Below are positions 8,592 to 16,200 of a stretch of DNA of 64,000 bases, piece after piece (within the stretch, counting starts at the first letter, position 1; each line of letters starts with the position of its first letter). Below the pieces are notes generated by a model. That model was not told where the DNA came from. It searched no databases and was given only the letters and a program-made list of their open reading frames with translations. The stretch comes from Streptomyces candidus (GTDB lineage Bacteria; Actinomycetota; Actinomycetes; Streptomycetales; Streptomycetaceae): contig NZ_JACHEM010000010.1 of NCBI RefSeq assembly GCF_014207445.1, forward strand, positions 124,001-188,000, in the 5' to 3' direction. Both the position numbers and the translations under genes were made by a program.

Positions 8592-9060
8592 CTAGCGTTT
8601 GTTACGCAGGATTGCACCGATCGCCATGGCGATGGAGACGACGACGAAGTAGGCGCTCCAGCGGCAACAGCAGCCGTTCCACAATCGGATTCCGTAAGTG
8701 CACCATCTGCCATCCCTGCCCTGATGGCGGCGGCGTTCCCGTATTCACCGTTCGCGAGCGCACCCACAGCCTCTGCGCCAGACTTCACGTCGTCATAGAG
8801 GCCCAAAGCTTTCGTGGCGTCCTTGAGAACTCCCCTACGCTAGACGTCCCATCGGGGTCGATGCGGTTGACGGGGTCGTCCTCCGCGTACAGGTACGGGT
8901 TCTTCTCCTGGCCCGACGGGTCGGGGCTGATGAAGCGGCCGATGCGCGGGTCGTAGTAGCGGGCACCGTAGTGGTACAGGCCCGTCGGGTCCTGGTAGCC
9001 GCCCGCGAAGCGGTAGGGCTGGGGAGCTTTTGGGTGAAGACGCCGTCGACGCGCGGGGAC
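8592..9060 (-). pseudogene. Third Rhs cassette: core fragment, decayed tip and membrane-segment remnant
   Basis: Read leftwards, this begins with a Rhs core remnant (PQPYRFAGGYQDPTGLYHY through to NRIDPDG) almost identical to the core of the large rhs gene. Just past NRIDPDG the frame shifts at about 8840. A tip unrelated to the four-cysteine type follows (GLYDDVKSGAEAVGALANGEYGN). A further frame change near 8655 leads into a hydrophobic segment, AYFVVVSIAMAIGAILRNKR, that stops at 8592. That ending resembles the two intact single-pass proteins of this locus. The segment is best read as a decayed orphan cassette, kept as a relic or recombination donor. Confidence 0.65.
8851..9030 (-). repeat. 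Rhs core repeat, copy 2 (matches 10591-10770)
   Basis: This 180-bp segment lines up with 10591-10770 at a constant offset of 1740 bases, with roughly 10 differences over about 165 aligned bases. It encodes the PYRFAGGYQDPTGLYH...NRIDP region just before the variable tip. It is the kind of shared sequence that allows tip exchange by homologous recombination. Confidence 0.85.
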
Positions 9061-9098
9061 CCACGCTGTGCGACGACGCGATCCTCGCCCAGCGGTAT

Positions 9099-9132
9099 GC
9101 GGCCGGCCACTGAGCAACCAGTGACCGGCCGC
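9099..9132 (-). terminator. Hairpin downstream of the orphan membrane ORF
   Basis: A 14-bp stem (9099-9112 with 9119-9132, one mismatch) surrounds a six-base loop. It lies between the intact orphan cassette and the decayed one, so it may isolate the two on the minus strand. No U tract is present. Confidence 0.45.
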
Positions 9133-9167
9133 AAACTTGGGCGCTCGTGAGAAGGGGCCCAGATTTC

Positions 9168-9194
9168 CGGTGACGCTGGCGATCCGCGTCACCG
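9168..9194 (-). terminator. Hairpin immediately after the 44-residue membrane ORF
   Basis: A perfect 9-bp stem, CGGTGACGC (9168-9176) pairing with GCGTCACCG (9186-9194), closes a nine-base loop. It starts four bases past the stop of the small membrane gene on the minus strand. It probably ends the orphan cassette transcript. Confidence 0.5.
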
Positions 9195-9198
9195 TTTC

Positions 9199-9333
9199 TT
9201 ACTTGCCTCGACCTCGCATGAGACTGATCGCGAAGAACACGGCCACGGCAGCCGCAACCACACCGAAGACGATTCCAAGCCAGGGTGGGCCGTCAGGTCC
9301 GCCGCCAGGGGCTGCCAGTTCTATGGCACGCAT
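9199..9333 (-). CDS. 44-residue single-pass membrane protein paired with the orphan Rhs tip
   Basis: The ORF reads MRAIELAAPGGG, then a Pro/Gly stretch, a single hydrophobic helix of about 20 residues starting LGIVFGVVAAAVAV, and a basic tail MRGRGK. The ATG at 9333 lies 15 bases after the stop of the orphan tip, with GAGAGG eight bases before it. It has the same plan as the 39-residue ORF behind the intact rhs gene: a short polar N-terminus, one transmembrane helix and a basic end. By position it could be the cognate immunity protein or a membrane partner of the tip. I know no named family for it. Confidence 0.6.
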   Translation of the reverse strand: MRAIELAAPGGGPDGPPWLGIVFGVVAAAVAVFFAISLMRGRGK

Positions 9334-9348
9334 CTGTGATCCTCTCTA

Positions 9349-9811
9349 TTAAAAGGTCTTCTTTATCTTCGCCGAGCATCCCGGCTTCGCGCTGTACGAA
9401 GTACTGGCACCCGCCGAGGCCTCACCTTGAGAACTCACCGACGCGCGGTAGTTACCGGCGGAGCACCCCACTTCGCCGGTCCAGCCCTCGGAAGCGTCGC
9501 TGGCGCTGGTCTCGTATCCCCCACTCACTCCAGGGGTTCCTGCTCCGCCCGAAATGCTGGCATGGAGCGCACCGTCGTCATTCCTACTCAAACCGCCTCC
9601 GATGCAGCCTCCGAAGGCACAGACCTCGAGGTTCCATCCCCTTTTCGGTGAAGGTGCCGTCGACGCCGCGGGGGCTGTAGCGGTATTCGTTCACCTTGGT
9701 GCCGGTCTCGTCGGCCATGGCCAGGACGGAGCCCGGTGCGTCGGTGAGGTAGTAGTACGACTTGCCTTCGGGCGTCAGGGATCTCAGGGTGCCCCCGGGG
9801 CGGAGGATGTA
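9349..9811 (-). pseudogene. Displaced orphan Rhs cassette: core fragment joined to an alternative four-cysteine tip
   Basis: On the minus strand, 9792-9641 repeats the Rhs core (KSYYYLTDA to GVDGTFTEK) with about 7 differences in 152 bases from the intact gene. The sequence then jumps, one frame off, straight to WNLEVCAFGGC and a 95-residue tip ending at 9349. About 60 core residues are missing. The tip matches the tip of the intact Rhs protein: a first cysteine pair, RNDDG, exactly 46 residues between cysteines 2 and 3, and C-S-A-x-x-K after cysteine 4. It has no signal peptide or start of its own, so it is likely silent until recombined onto a full core. Confidence 0.75.
9641..9792 (-). repeat. 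Rhs core repeat, copy 2 (matches 10768-10919)
   Basis: This 152-bp segment lines up with 10768-10919 at a constant offset of 1127 bases, with about 7 differences. It encodes the core region up to GVDGTFTEK. Together with the repeat at 8851-9030 it covers adjoining pieces of the same core, now separated by the orphan tip and its membrane gene. Confidence 0.85.
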
Positions 9812-9826
9812 GCGTGAATCAAGTTT

Positions 9827-10045
9827 CTACTTGCCTCCAAACTGCTCTATCACCCCCACAGCTGTCAAAATCCCAAGCGCACAGAAAACGCCTCCAATGA
9901 GGCGGTACATCCATACGTGAGTTTTTAGTTTAGTTTCCCCGAATACAGGCCTCAGTGCTGCTACGTTTCCCCGGGCAAGAAATTCTGCGGAGTACGCCAT
10001 TGTTGTACCGAAGGCAATCACTAAGATGCCAATAAGTAGATTCAT
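9827..10045 (-). CDS. Small two-helix membrane protein with a TTA codon
   Basis: A 72-residue protein with two predicted membrane helices, starting MNLLIGILVIAFG and RLIGGVFCALGILTAVGV, joined by a polar loop (RPVFGETKLKTHVWMY). The plan is reminiscent of DUF6199-type small membrane proteins, but this is not certain. Codon use is strongly atypical (AAT, CTA, ATT, ACA, AAA) and codon 8 is TTA. In Streptomyces that makes translation dependent on the bldA leucyl-tRNA. AAGGGG precedes ATG 10045. It lies between the intact rhs operon and the orphan cassette and could be a third immunity-like gene or a cargo gene. Confidence 0.65.
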   Translation of the reverse strand: MNLLIGILVIAFGTTMAYSAEFLARGNVAALRPVFGETKLKTHVWMYRLIGGVFCALGILTAVGVIEQFGGK

Positions 10046-10119
10046 CCGAACCCCTTCACCTTCACGCATTTCCTGCCAGTCATGTCTTACGGATGCGAGA
10101 TCGCCGTGGTCGACCACGA

Positions 10120-10153
10120 CCCTGGTCCCCGAATTTCGATTCGGGGACCAGGG
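10120..10153 (-). terminator. Terminator of the rhs operon
   Basis: A perfect 15-bp stem (10120-10134 with 10139-10153) closes a TTCG tetraloop, a very stable hairpin. It begins nine bases past the stop of the 39-residue membrane ORF on the minus strand. It therefore ends the rhs-plus-membrane-ORF transcript. Confidence 0.85.
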
Positions 10154-10161
10154 TGTTGGGG

Positions 10162-10281
10162 CTACTTCCGGTGCGTAACCTTATAGATCACGAAGAAAGC
10201 GGCTGCTGCGATGAGCAGCAAGACCAGGCCGAGAGGAAGCAGGGTCAGAAAACTAGGTCCAGTTTCTTGGGCGTTTACCAT
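10162..10281 (-). CDS. 39-residue single-pass membrane protein coupled to rhs
   Basis: The ORF starts MVNAQETGPSFLTLLPLG, runs through a leucine/alanine-rich transmembrane helix (LVLLLIAAAAFFVIY) and ends in KVTHRK. The ATG at 10281 lies six bases after the rhs stop. The GGAGGG that serves as its ribosome binding site is formed by the last two glycine codons of rhs, so the two are translationally coupled. A strong terminator follows at once. The coupling makes it the natural candidate for immunity against, or membrane delivery of, the Rhs tip. No homologous named family is known to me. Confidence 0.65.
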   Translation of the reverse strand: MVNAQETGPSFLTLLPLGLVLLLIAAAAFFVIYKVTHRK

Positions 10282-10287
10282 GCGTAG

Positions 10288-13200
10288 TTACCCTCCGTAC
10301 TGCCATTTCGTCATGGCACTACAATACCCAGTCTTGCCCCCGGTAGCCGCCCCAAAGGAATTATCTTCAGGAGACCAAGAGTAATCGACGGTCCCGATAC
10401 CGCAGGAGTACTCAGAGGAGAGCCCGCTCTCCGCTTCTCCACTCGACCTGCCGACCGATACCCCCGATCCCGGCGAGCCCACGCCGAGACCAATTCCGCC
10501 CTTGGTGCTGCCGTCGTCATTCCTGGTGTACGAACCAGAGATGCAGCCTATGAAGCAAATTTCAGCTTCGATGCTCCATGAATCGAGCCCGTTGGGATCG
10601 ATGCGGTTGACGGGGTCGCCCTCTGCGTACAGGTACGGGTTCTTCTCCTGGCCCGACGGGTCGGGGCTGGTGAAGCGGCCGATGCGGGGGTCGTAGTAGC
10701 GGGCCTTGAGGTGGTAGAGGCCCGTCGGGTCCTGGTAGCCGCCCGCGAAGCGGTAGGGCTGGGGGACCTTTTCGGTGAAGGTGCCGTCGACGCCGCGGGG
10801 GCTGTAGCGGTATTCGTTCACCTTGGTGCCGGTCTCGTCGGCCATGGCCAGGACGGAGCCCAGTGCGTCGGTGAGGTAGTAGTACGACTTGCCCCCGGTC
10901 GTCATGGAGTTCAGGGTGCCCGAAGCTTCCCGGTTGAATCGCATGTCGCCGGTCGGGTCGGTCTTGCCGGCCAGGCCGAGCGGGCCGTTGTGCAGGGTGG
11001 TGTCCCCGTAGAAGAGGCGCTCCGATTGGTCGGTGGAGCCGTACAGGCCGGTGTACTTCTTTCCGGCCACGGTGACCGACGTCTGCTGGGAGTGGTCGGA
11101 CCAGATGCCGCCTGTGCGGGTGCGTTCGGCGCCGCTGGCCCCGTCGGTCTCGTTGCCCGCCTTGTCGTAGCCCCACCCTGCGGTGGAGCCGGCGCGGGAG
11201 ATGAGCTGGGAGGCGTCGTTGTAGGCGAGGGCGATGCCGGAGGGGCAGCCCTTCGTCGAGCCCTGGGAGGTGAGGTTGCCCGCCGCGTCGTAACAGTACT
11301 GGTAGGACCCGGCGAGGGTGGTCCCCTTCATCTCCTCGGAGTAGGAGAAGCGGCCCGCACTGTCGTACTCGTAGGTCTTCTTCAGGCCCATCACGCCATC
11401 GGTGGCGGTGCGGACCTTCATGCCGTCCTTCGTCGCCGTGCCGGAGACGTAGGAGTACGTGTACGAGGTGTTCGTCAGCGTCCCCTTCGGCGAGGTCGCC
11501 TTGATCAGCGTGGGGCGGCCGGACTTGTCCGGGGTGACCTCCTGGACCGTGCCGCCGGGGTAAGTGGTTTTCGTGCGGACGTCGTTGGCGTTGTAGGTGT
11601 ACGTCGTCGTCTTGCCCGACGGGTCCTTCAGCGCGGTCAGACGGTTGGCCGCGTCGTACGTGTAGTCGGTCAGCCCCGCCGGGTCCTTGTAGGTGTCGAC
11701 GTTTCCGGCCGGGGTGTAGGTCAGCTCGGTCTGGGAGCCGTTCTGGAGGGTGCGGATCGTCTCGCGGGACAGCGGGTCGAAGGCGTACTTGATCAGACCG
11801 GCGTCGTCCGTGCGCTGGGAGAGGTTGCCGTCACCGTCGTACACGTACCGCACCGTGGTCGTGCTGGAGGAGACCTCCGTGATCCGGTCGCGGTTGTCGT
11901 AGGTGAAGACGGAGTTGACGCCGCGGCCGTCCACCGAGGTCTCGACGCGGCCGAGTGCGTCGTAGGTGTAGGTGGTCTTGCCGAGCGGGGCGGGCGGGGT
12001 GACCTCGATGAGGTTGCCCTTGGCGTCGTACTGGAACTTGGTGACCTTGCCGCGGGCGTCGGTGACTGTGCACCGCTGGCCCTCGAACCCGCCGCAGGTC
12101 GGGGTGGCCTTGTTGTACGTGAACTTCTCCGTCCCGCCACCCGTGCCCGAGACGGCCACCGATTCGGTGTTGCCCGCCGCGTCGTAGGTGAAGGAGGTTT
12201 TCTCGCCGTCCGCGGACTCCATCGTGCCGGGGACGTCCCGGCCCGCCCTCGTCGCGTAGCCGCCGACCGCCGAGGTCGCTCCGGTGGGGAGCTTGGCGGA
12301 GGTGGGGTTGTTGCGGGCGTCCCAGCCGTACGCCGTCTCGTTGCCCGGCGTGGTGCCCACACCCATCGCATCCGTGGCGGTCTTGACGTTGTGGTTCGCG
12401 TCGTACGTGGAGGAACGCGAGTGGCCGAGGGCGTCGGTGGTCTTGGTGACGCCGCCGTCCGCGTTCAGCTCGTAGGTGGTGGTGTGCTGTTCGGGGTCGG
12501 TGACCTTTGTCTTGCCGGCCTCGTACGCGTAGGTGTGGGTCGGGCCGGTGTGGGCGTTGCCGTTGTAGGCGGTGGCCCGCTGCATGGAGGTGACGCGGTT
12601 CTGGGCGTCGTAGCCGAAGTTGGTGACCCGGCCGTCCGGGGTGGTGATCCGGGTCAGGCGGCGCGAGGAGTCGTACTCGAAGGCCGTGGACTTGCCGGCC
12701 GTGTCGGTGGTCCTGGCGAGGTCGCCGGCGGGGTTGAGGTCGAAGACGGCGGTGCGGCCGGTGTGGTCCTTGGCCTGCCACTGCGAGGCGTCCGTTTTCA
12801 CCAGGTCGACGAAGCGGCCCGAGCGGGTCTCGGTCAGCTTGAAGCCCTTGTGTTCCGTACCGGCATCGTGCTGGGTGACGGTGATCGTGGCGTTGTTGCG
12901 GTCGGTCACCTTGGTGAGGGTGCCACCCGCGTTGTACGTGTCCTTCGAGCCCGACTTGCGGTCGGTCAGCGTGTAGGTGCCGTCCGCGTTCTTCGTCAGG
13001 TCCTTGGAGTACCCGGCCGGGGTGGTGTACGTCCCGTCCGCCTTCTTCACGAAACTTACCGAGGCGCCCGTGGAGTCGAACCACACGAACTCGGTGTCGG
13101 TGATCTGGGCGTACCGCTCCCAGCCCTGCCACCAGCGCTGGGAGACCTTGCCCCACGGCGCGTCCATCGAGTTGTACGTCCGGGTGAGCTGCAGGCTCTG

Positions 13201-13671
13201 GCCGACACCCGGCACGTCGAAGTCCGTGCCAGCGAGCATCAGGTTGCCGGTCGAGTAATTCACCCTCGCCACGAGGGAGTCCGTGATCCGGAAGTCGGAG
13301 ATCCTGTGCCAGGGAACCGCGCCCTGACCCTTCGGGGCCTCCGCCAGCAGGGGTGCTGCCGGGGCGGCGAGGCGGGCCTTCTGCGACGACTGCGCGCGCT
13401 GCTTCTGCGCGGCGCGCCAGGCCGCCCGGTCCTTCGACGGGGCCGCCTCCGGCTGCGGGGCGACGGCCTTGTTCGTTCCCACCTTGACCGGCGGGATCGG
13501 GAGCTTGGGTGCGTCCTTGCCCCATACGGAACTCGCCGGCATCGGCGGCGGATCCACCGGGCCGGCCATCGCGGTCGGCAGCGCGCCGGCGCCCAGGGCC
13601 AGAACGGCGAGAGCCACCGTCAGTATGCGTCTCGCCCGTATCTGCGTGCGGGCATGGGTGTGCTTCTGCAT
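10288..13671 (-). CDS. Secreted Rhs/YD-repeat protein with a four-cysteine C-terminal tip
   Basis: A 1127-residue protein. A Sec signal peptide (about residues 1-36) precedes a Pro/Ala/Lys-rich linker, a DUF6531-like region (SLVARVNYSTGNLML, VGQSLQLTRTYNS) and many YD/RHS repeats such as YDAQNRVTSMQ and YDGDGNLSQRTDD. The conserved Rhs-associated core PYRFAGGYQDPTGLYH...NRIDPNGLD follows. The last 97 residues (about 1031-1127) are the variable tip, rich in Gly and Ser, with cysteines at tip positions 9, 13, 60 and 87. Rhs proteins form a shell around a C-terminal effector. The start at 13671 follows GGGGGGAAG; an upstream GTG frame to 13743 adds no signal sequence. The tip's activity is unknown. 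Confidence 0.88.
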   Translation of the reverse strand: MQKHTHARTQIRARRILTVALAVLALGAGALPTAMAGPVDPPPMPASSVWGKDAPKLPIPPVKVGTNKAVAPQPEAAPSKDRAAWRAAQKQRAQSSQKARLAAPAAPLLAEAPKGQGAVPWHRISDFRITDSLVARVNYSTGNLMLAGTDFDVPGVGQSLQLTRTYNSMDAPWGKVSQRWWQGWERYAQITDTEFVWFDSTGASVSFVKKADGTYTTPAGYSKDLTKNADGTYTLTDRKSGSKDTYNAGGTLTKVTDRNNATITVTQHDAGTEHKGFKLTETRSGRFVDLVKTDASQWQAKDHTGRTAVFDLNPAGDLARTTDTAGKSTAFEYDSSRRLTRITTPDGRVTNFGYDAQNRVTSMQRATAYNGNAHTGPTHTYAYEAGKTKVTDPEQHTTTYELNADGGVTKTTDALGHSRSSTYDANHNVKTATDAMGVGTTPGNETAYGWDARNNPTSAKLPTGATSAVGGYATRAGRDVPGTMESADGEKTSFTYDAAGNTESVAVSGTGGGTEKFTYNKATPTCGGFEGQRCTVTDARGKVTKFQYDAKGNLIEVTPPAPLGKTTYTYDALGRVETSVDGRGVNSVFTYDNRDRITEVSSSTTTVRYVYDGDGNLSQRTDDAGLIKYAFDPLSRETIRTLQNGSQTELTYTPAGNVDTYKDPAGLTDYTYDAANRLTALKDPSGKTTTYTYNANDVRTKTTYPGGTVQEVTPDKSGRPTLIKATSPKGTLTNTSYTYSYVSGTATKDGMKVRTATDGVMGLKKTYEYDSAGRFSYSEEMKGTTLAGSYQYCYDAAGNLTSQGSTKGCPSGIALAYNDASQLISRAGSTAGWGYDKAGNETDGASGAERTRTGGIWSDHSQQTSVTVAGKKYTGLYGSTDQSERLFYGDTTLHNGPLGLAGKTDPTGDMRFNREASGTLNSMTTGGKSYYYLTDALGSVLAMADETGTKVNEYRYSPRGVDGTFTEKVPQPYRFAGGYQDPTGLYHLKARYYDPRIGRFTSPDPSGQEKNPYLYAEGDPVNRIDPNGLDSWSIEAEICFIGCISGSYTRNDDGSTKGGIGLGVGSPGSGVSVGRSSGEAESGLSSEYSCGIGTVDYSWSPEDNSFGAATGGKTGYCSAMTKWQYGG

Positions 13672-14077
13672 CAACTTCCCCCCACGGAAAGTCAAATACC
13701 GGTGGCCCCAGCGGCCACCGGAGGGGCACACGTTCACACACATCCCTCACGGTTGTGTGCGCCGTGCCCCGAAGACTCGAACGTATGCGCGCAAGAATCA
13801 GCCCCTCCTCTTCGAAGGGAATGTCGGGACATCAGGGGATGGAAGCGAGGGTTCCAGGAAGAGGGGCAGGCGGAGGCCGGGCAGGGATTGGCTTATACCT
13901 TTCGCCGTGCGAGGGGGAGGAATTTGCTGTCGAGAACCTTTTGGGCGCGGAGGCAAGTAAGAGAGACGTGGGGCAGCTTGCTGGGAGATGTCCTACTCCT
14001 TAACGGCACAGAGCCCGGAGCGGGTGCGCTCCGGGCTCTGTGCTCGGGGGTTCGGGCCGGGTACGTGTCTCGGGTCG
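13672..14077. other. Intergenic region upstream of rhs
   Basis: About 400 bases between the rhs start and the stop of the PadR-like gene, both on the minus strand. It contains the terminator at 14006-14043. The remaining 300 or so bases presumably hold the rhs promoter. I see no frame with codon bias and a start signal here. Confidence 0.55.
14006..14043 (-). terminator. Terminator of the DUF4097/PadR operon
   Basis: A perfect 16-bp stem (14006-14021 with 14028-14043) closes a six-base loop. It lies about 35 bases beyond the stop of the PadR-like gene on the minus strand. Confidence 0.8.
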
Positions 14078-15154
14078 TTACTTCTGCGTACCCCGCAAGA
14101 GGCGGTCGATATGGGCCGCGGCAGCCGCCAACTTGGCTCGCGCGTCGTTCAGTTGGGCAGCGGTGACGCCGTGGTCGCGGGCCGCGTCGCGGATGTCGTC
14201 GCGGAAGCGGTCCAGGAGGCGGTCGAGTTCGCGGGCCGGGTCCGAGCCGGGCTTCGTGTCCTCGTACGCCCAGTCGGGCAGCCCCTCGGCGGGCACCGCG
14301 TCCTCCGGGGCCGATGAGCGGGAGGTGTCCTTGTCCGCCCGCTCCACTGTGATGTCCGGCGCTTCCTTCGGTGCCTCGGGACCCCGCCCGAACCGGCCGA
14401 AGTCCTTGCCCCAGCTGCGGCTGAACTCCTTCTCGATCTCGGCGAGTCCGTCCCGTACGGCGGAGGGCCAGTCGCCGCGTGCCACGTGCTCGCGGACCTG
14501 CTCCTCCACCCGGCGGGCGGCCTGCTGCATCTGCTCGCGTGCGCGGTCGGTCGTCTCCTTGGCCTGGCGGCGGGCCTGCTGAGCTTCCTCGCGGGCGCGG
14601 CGGCTCTCGTCCTTCGCGCGCCGGGCCTGCTCCTTCCACTCGTGGCGGGCCTTGCGCATCTCCTCCTTGGCCAGCCGCCAGGCCTCCTTGTCGCCCCAGG
14701 GGCCGCCCCAGTCGCCCCCGCCGCCGGTGGAGCCGGCCGGACCGGCCGCGTCGGCGGTCGGGGACTCCTTCGAGCCCGCCGCCTGGGCGCGCATCTCGCG
14801 GCGCAGGTCGCCGGCCGCTCCCCGTACGTCGTCGCGGATCTCGGCGGCCAGCTCGGAGACCGACTCGCGGATCTCCAGTTCCAGATCGGCCAACTCCCCG
14901 CCCCGGCCCGCGAGTTCCGCACGGCCCGCGTCGGTGATCGAGTAGACCTTGCGGCCGCCCTCGGTGGCGTGGGTGACCAGGCCCTCGGCCTCCAGCTTGG
15001 CGAGGCGCGGGTAGACGGTGCCGGCGGAGGGGGCGTAGAGGCCCTGGAAGCGTTCCTCCAGCAGGCGGATCACCTCGTAGCCGTGGCGCGGGGCCTCGTC
15101 CAGCAGCTTGAGGAGGTAGAGGCGGAGTCGGCCGTGGGCGAAGACGGGAGGCAT
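14078..15154 (-). CDS. PadR-family regulator with a long charged coiled-coil extension
   Basis: The 358-residue protein has a PadR winged-helix domain in its first 85 residues (LRLYLLKLLDEAPRHGYEVIRLLEERF, then SAGTVYPRLAKLEAEGLV and GGRKVYSITDAGRAEL). PadR proteins are usually 100-180 residues long. Here a long Arg/Glu/Ala-rich helical region (about 90-260) with heptad-like charge patterns follows, then a C-terminal segment ending in a helix that starts LDRLLDRFRDDIRD. The ATG is one base downstream of the DUF4097 gene stop, so the two are co-transcribed. Autoregulation through the AT-rich dyad at 16101-16133 is likely. The extension probably serves oligomerisation or sensing. Confidence 0.85.
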   Translation of the reverse strand: MPPVFAHGRLRLYLLKLLDEAPRHGYEVIRLLEERFQGLYAPSAGTVYPRLAKLEAEGLVTHATEGGRKVYSITDAGRAELAGRGGELADLELEIRESVSELAAEIRDDVRGAAGDLRREMRAQAAGSKESPTADAAGPAGSTGGGGDWGGPWGDKEAWRLAKEEMRKARHEWKEQARRAKDESRRAREEAQQARRQAKETTDRAREQMQQAARRVEEQVREHVARGDWPSAVRDGLAEIEKEFSRSWGKDFGRFGRGPEAPKEAPDITVERADKDTSRSSAPEDAVPAEGLPDWAYEDTKPGSDPARELDRLLDRFRDDIRDAARDHGVTAAQLNDARAKLAAAAAHIDRLLRGTQK

Positions 15155-15155
15155 G

Positions 15156-16064
15156 TCAGAGGACCTTTCCGGAAGGTGCGTCGGAGGGGGAGCCGCCGGG
15201 GGCGTCGGAGGGGGAGTCGGCGGGCGCGCCGGCGGCGGTTTCGTCGTGCGGCGGGCGGCGCAGCAGGGCGATAGCGCCGGAGACCGTCGTCGCGCGCAGC
15301 TTGCCCGCGCCCGTGCCGAGCGTGCCGGTGATCTTCTTCTGACCCCACTGGCCGGCGACCCGCAGGTCCTCGAACGCGTTGGAGACGGAGCCGCTGGTGG
15401 TGTTGGCCTCCACCTGGGCGTCGGCGGGGTGCGGGAGGCGGATCGCGATCTCGCCGGTGACCGTGGTGAGGGCGATGTCGGCGGGCCCGTTGCGCACGGT
15501 GTCCACGTCGATGACCATCGCCCCGCCCACGGACTCAGCCCGTACGGAGGACCCCGCGCCGTCGACGACGGTGAGGTCGCCCGTCACCGACTTGAAGCGG
15601 AGGTCGCCGGTGAGGGACTGGGTCTCGATGTTGCCGGAGACGGTCTCGGCGTTCACCGGGCCGGACAGGCCGACCAGGGTGGTTTCGCCGGTGACCCCGC
15701 GTACCTCGGTACGCGCGCCGATGCCCGAGACGACCGCGTTCGCGCCGACCACGCCCACGTCGACCTTCGCCCCGGCCGGGACGGTCAGGGTGACGGTCGC
15801 GGAGCGGTTCCAGCTGCGCCGGTCGAACATCTTGAGGAAGTCCTGCCAGGGCAGGTCCTCGTACGTGACGGTGAGCGTGCCGTCCTTGTGCGACACGACC
15901 AGCGGTGGGCCGTCGAGCTCGGTCACTTCCAGGCGGGCGGCGGGCACGGACGGGTCGTCGGTGCCGACCACGTTCACCGTGCCGTTGACGATGCGCACGC
16001 TCAGTGCGGTCACCGGCTCGTCGAAGGTGAGTTTCTGCGGTGCTTTGACGGACCACTCGGTCAT
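15156..16064 (-). CDS. DUF4097 beta-strand repeat protein
   Basis: The 302-residue protein consists of repeated short beta strands of the adhesin-like DUF4097 type (GVVGANAVVSGIGARTEVRGVTGETTLVGLSGPV...). It has no signal peptide or membrane helix, so it is probably cytoplasmic. It is the first gene of an operon with the PadR regulator, a pairing common in Streptomyces. The biochemical role is unknown. The end of the protein carries a Ser/Asp/Ala/Pro repeat (SPSDAPGGSPSDAPSG). Confidence 0.88.
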   Translation of the reverse strand: MTEWSVKAPQKLTFDEPVTALSVRIVNGTVNVVGTDDPSVPAARLEVTELDGPPLVVSHKDGTLTVTYEDLPWQDFLKMFDRRSWNRSATVTLTVPAGAKVDVGVVGANAVVSGIGARTEVRGVTGETTLVGLSGPVNAETVSGNIETQSLTGDLRFKSVTGDLTVVDGAGSSVRAESVGGAMVIDVDTVRNGPADIALTTVTGEIAIRLPHPADAQVEANTTSGSVSNAFEDLRVAGQWGQKKITGTLGTGAGKLRATTVSGAIALLRRPPHDETAAGAPADSPSDAPGGSPSDAPSGKVL

Positions 16065-16100
16065 GGCGATCTCCCCGGTCAGGACTCCAGTTCAACGCAA

Positions 16101-16133
16101 CATATCGCGTCTTCTGTTCAACACGATATATCG
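16101..16133 (-). promoter_or_regulatory. Candidate PadR operator: paired ATATCGCG boxes
   Basis: In an otherwise GC-rich spacer upstream of the DUF4097 gene lie CATATCGCG (16101-16109) and the 10-bp palindrome CGATATATCG (16124-16133) followed by CG. The two boxes are about two helical turns apart and sit 37-70 bases before the operon start. AT-rich dyads in this position are typical of autoregulated PadR operons. The assignment is by position and sequence pattern. Confidence 0.6.
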
Positions 16134-16200
16134 CGGTTGAGTGAAGTCAAGACAAGGCCCGGCGTCCGGCGAGAGGTGAGCCCGGGGGAATTGGCCTAGC

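Noticed and set aside
10711..14166. A 1151-codon plus-strand frame antisense to rhs
   Set aside because: It mirrors the minus-strand frame codon by codon, as expected for GC-rich genes, and encodes low-complexity Arg/Gly/Val-rich sequence with no domain.
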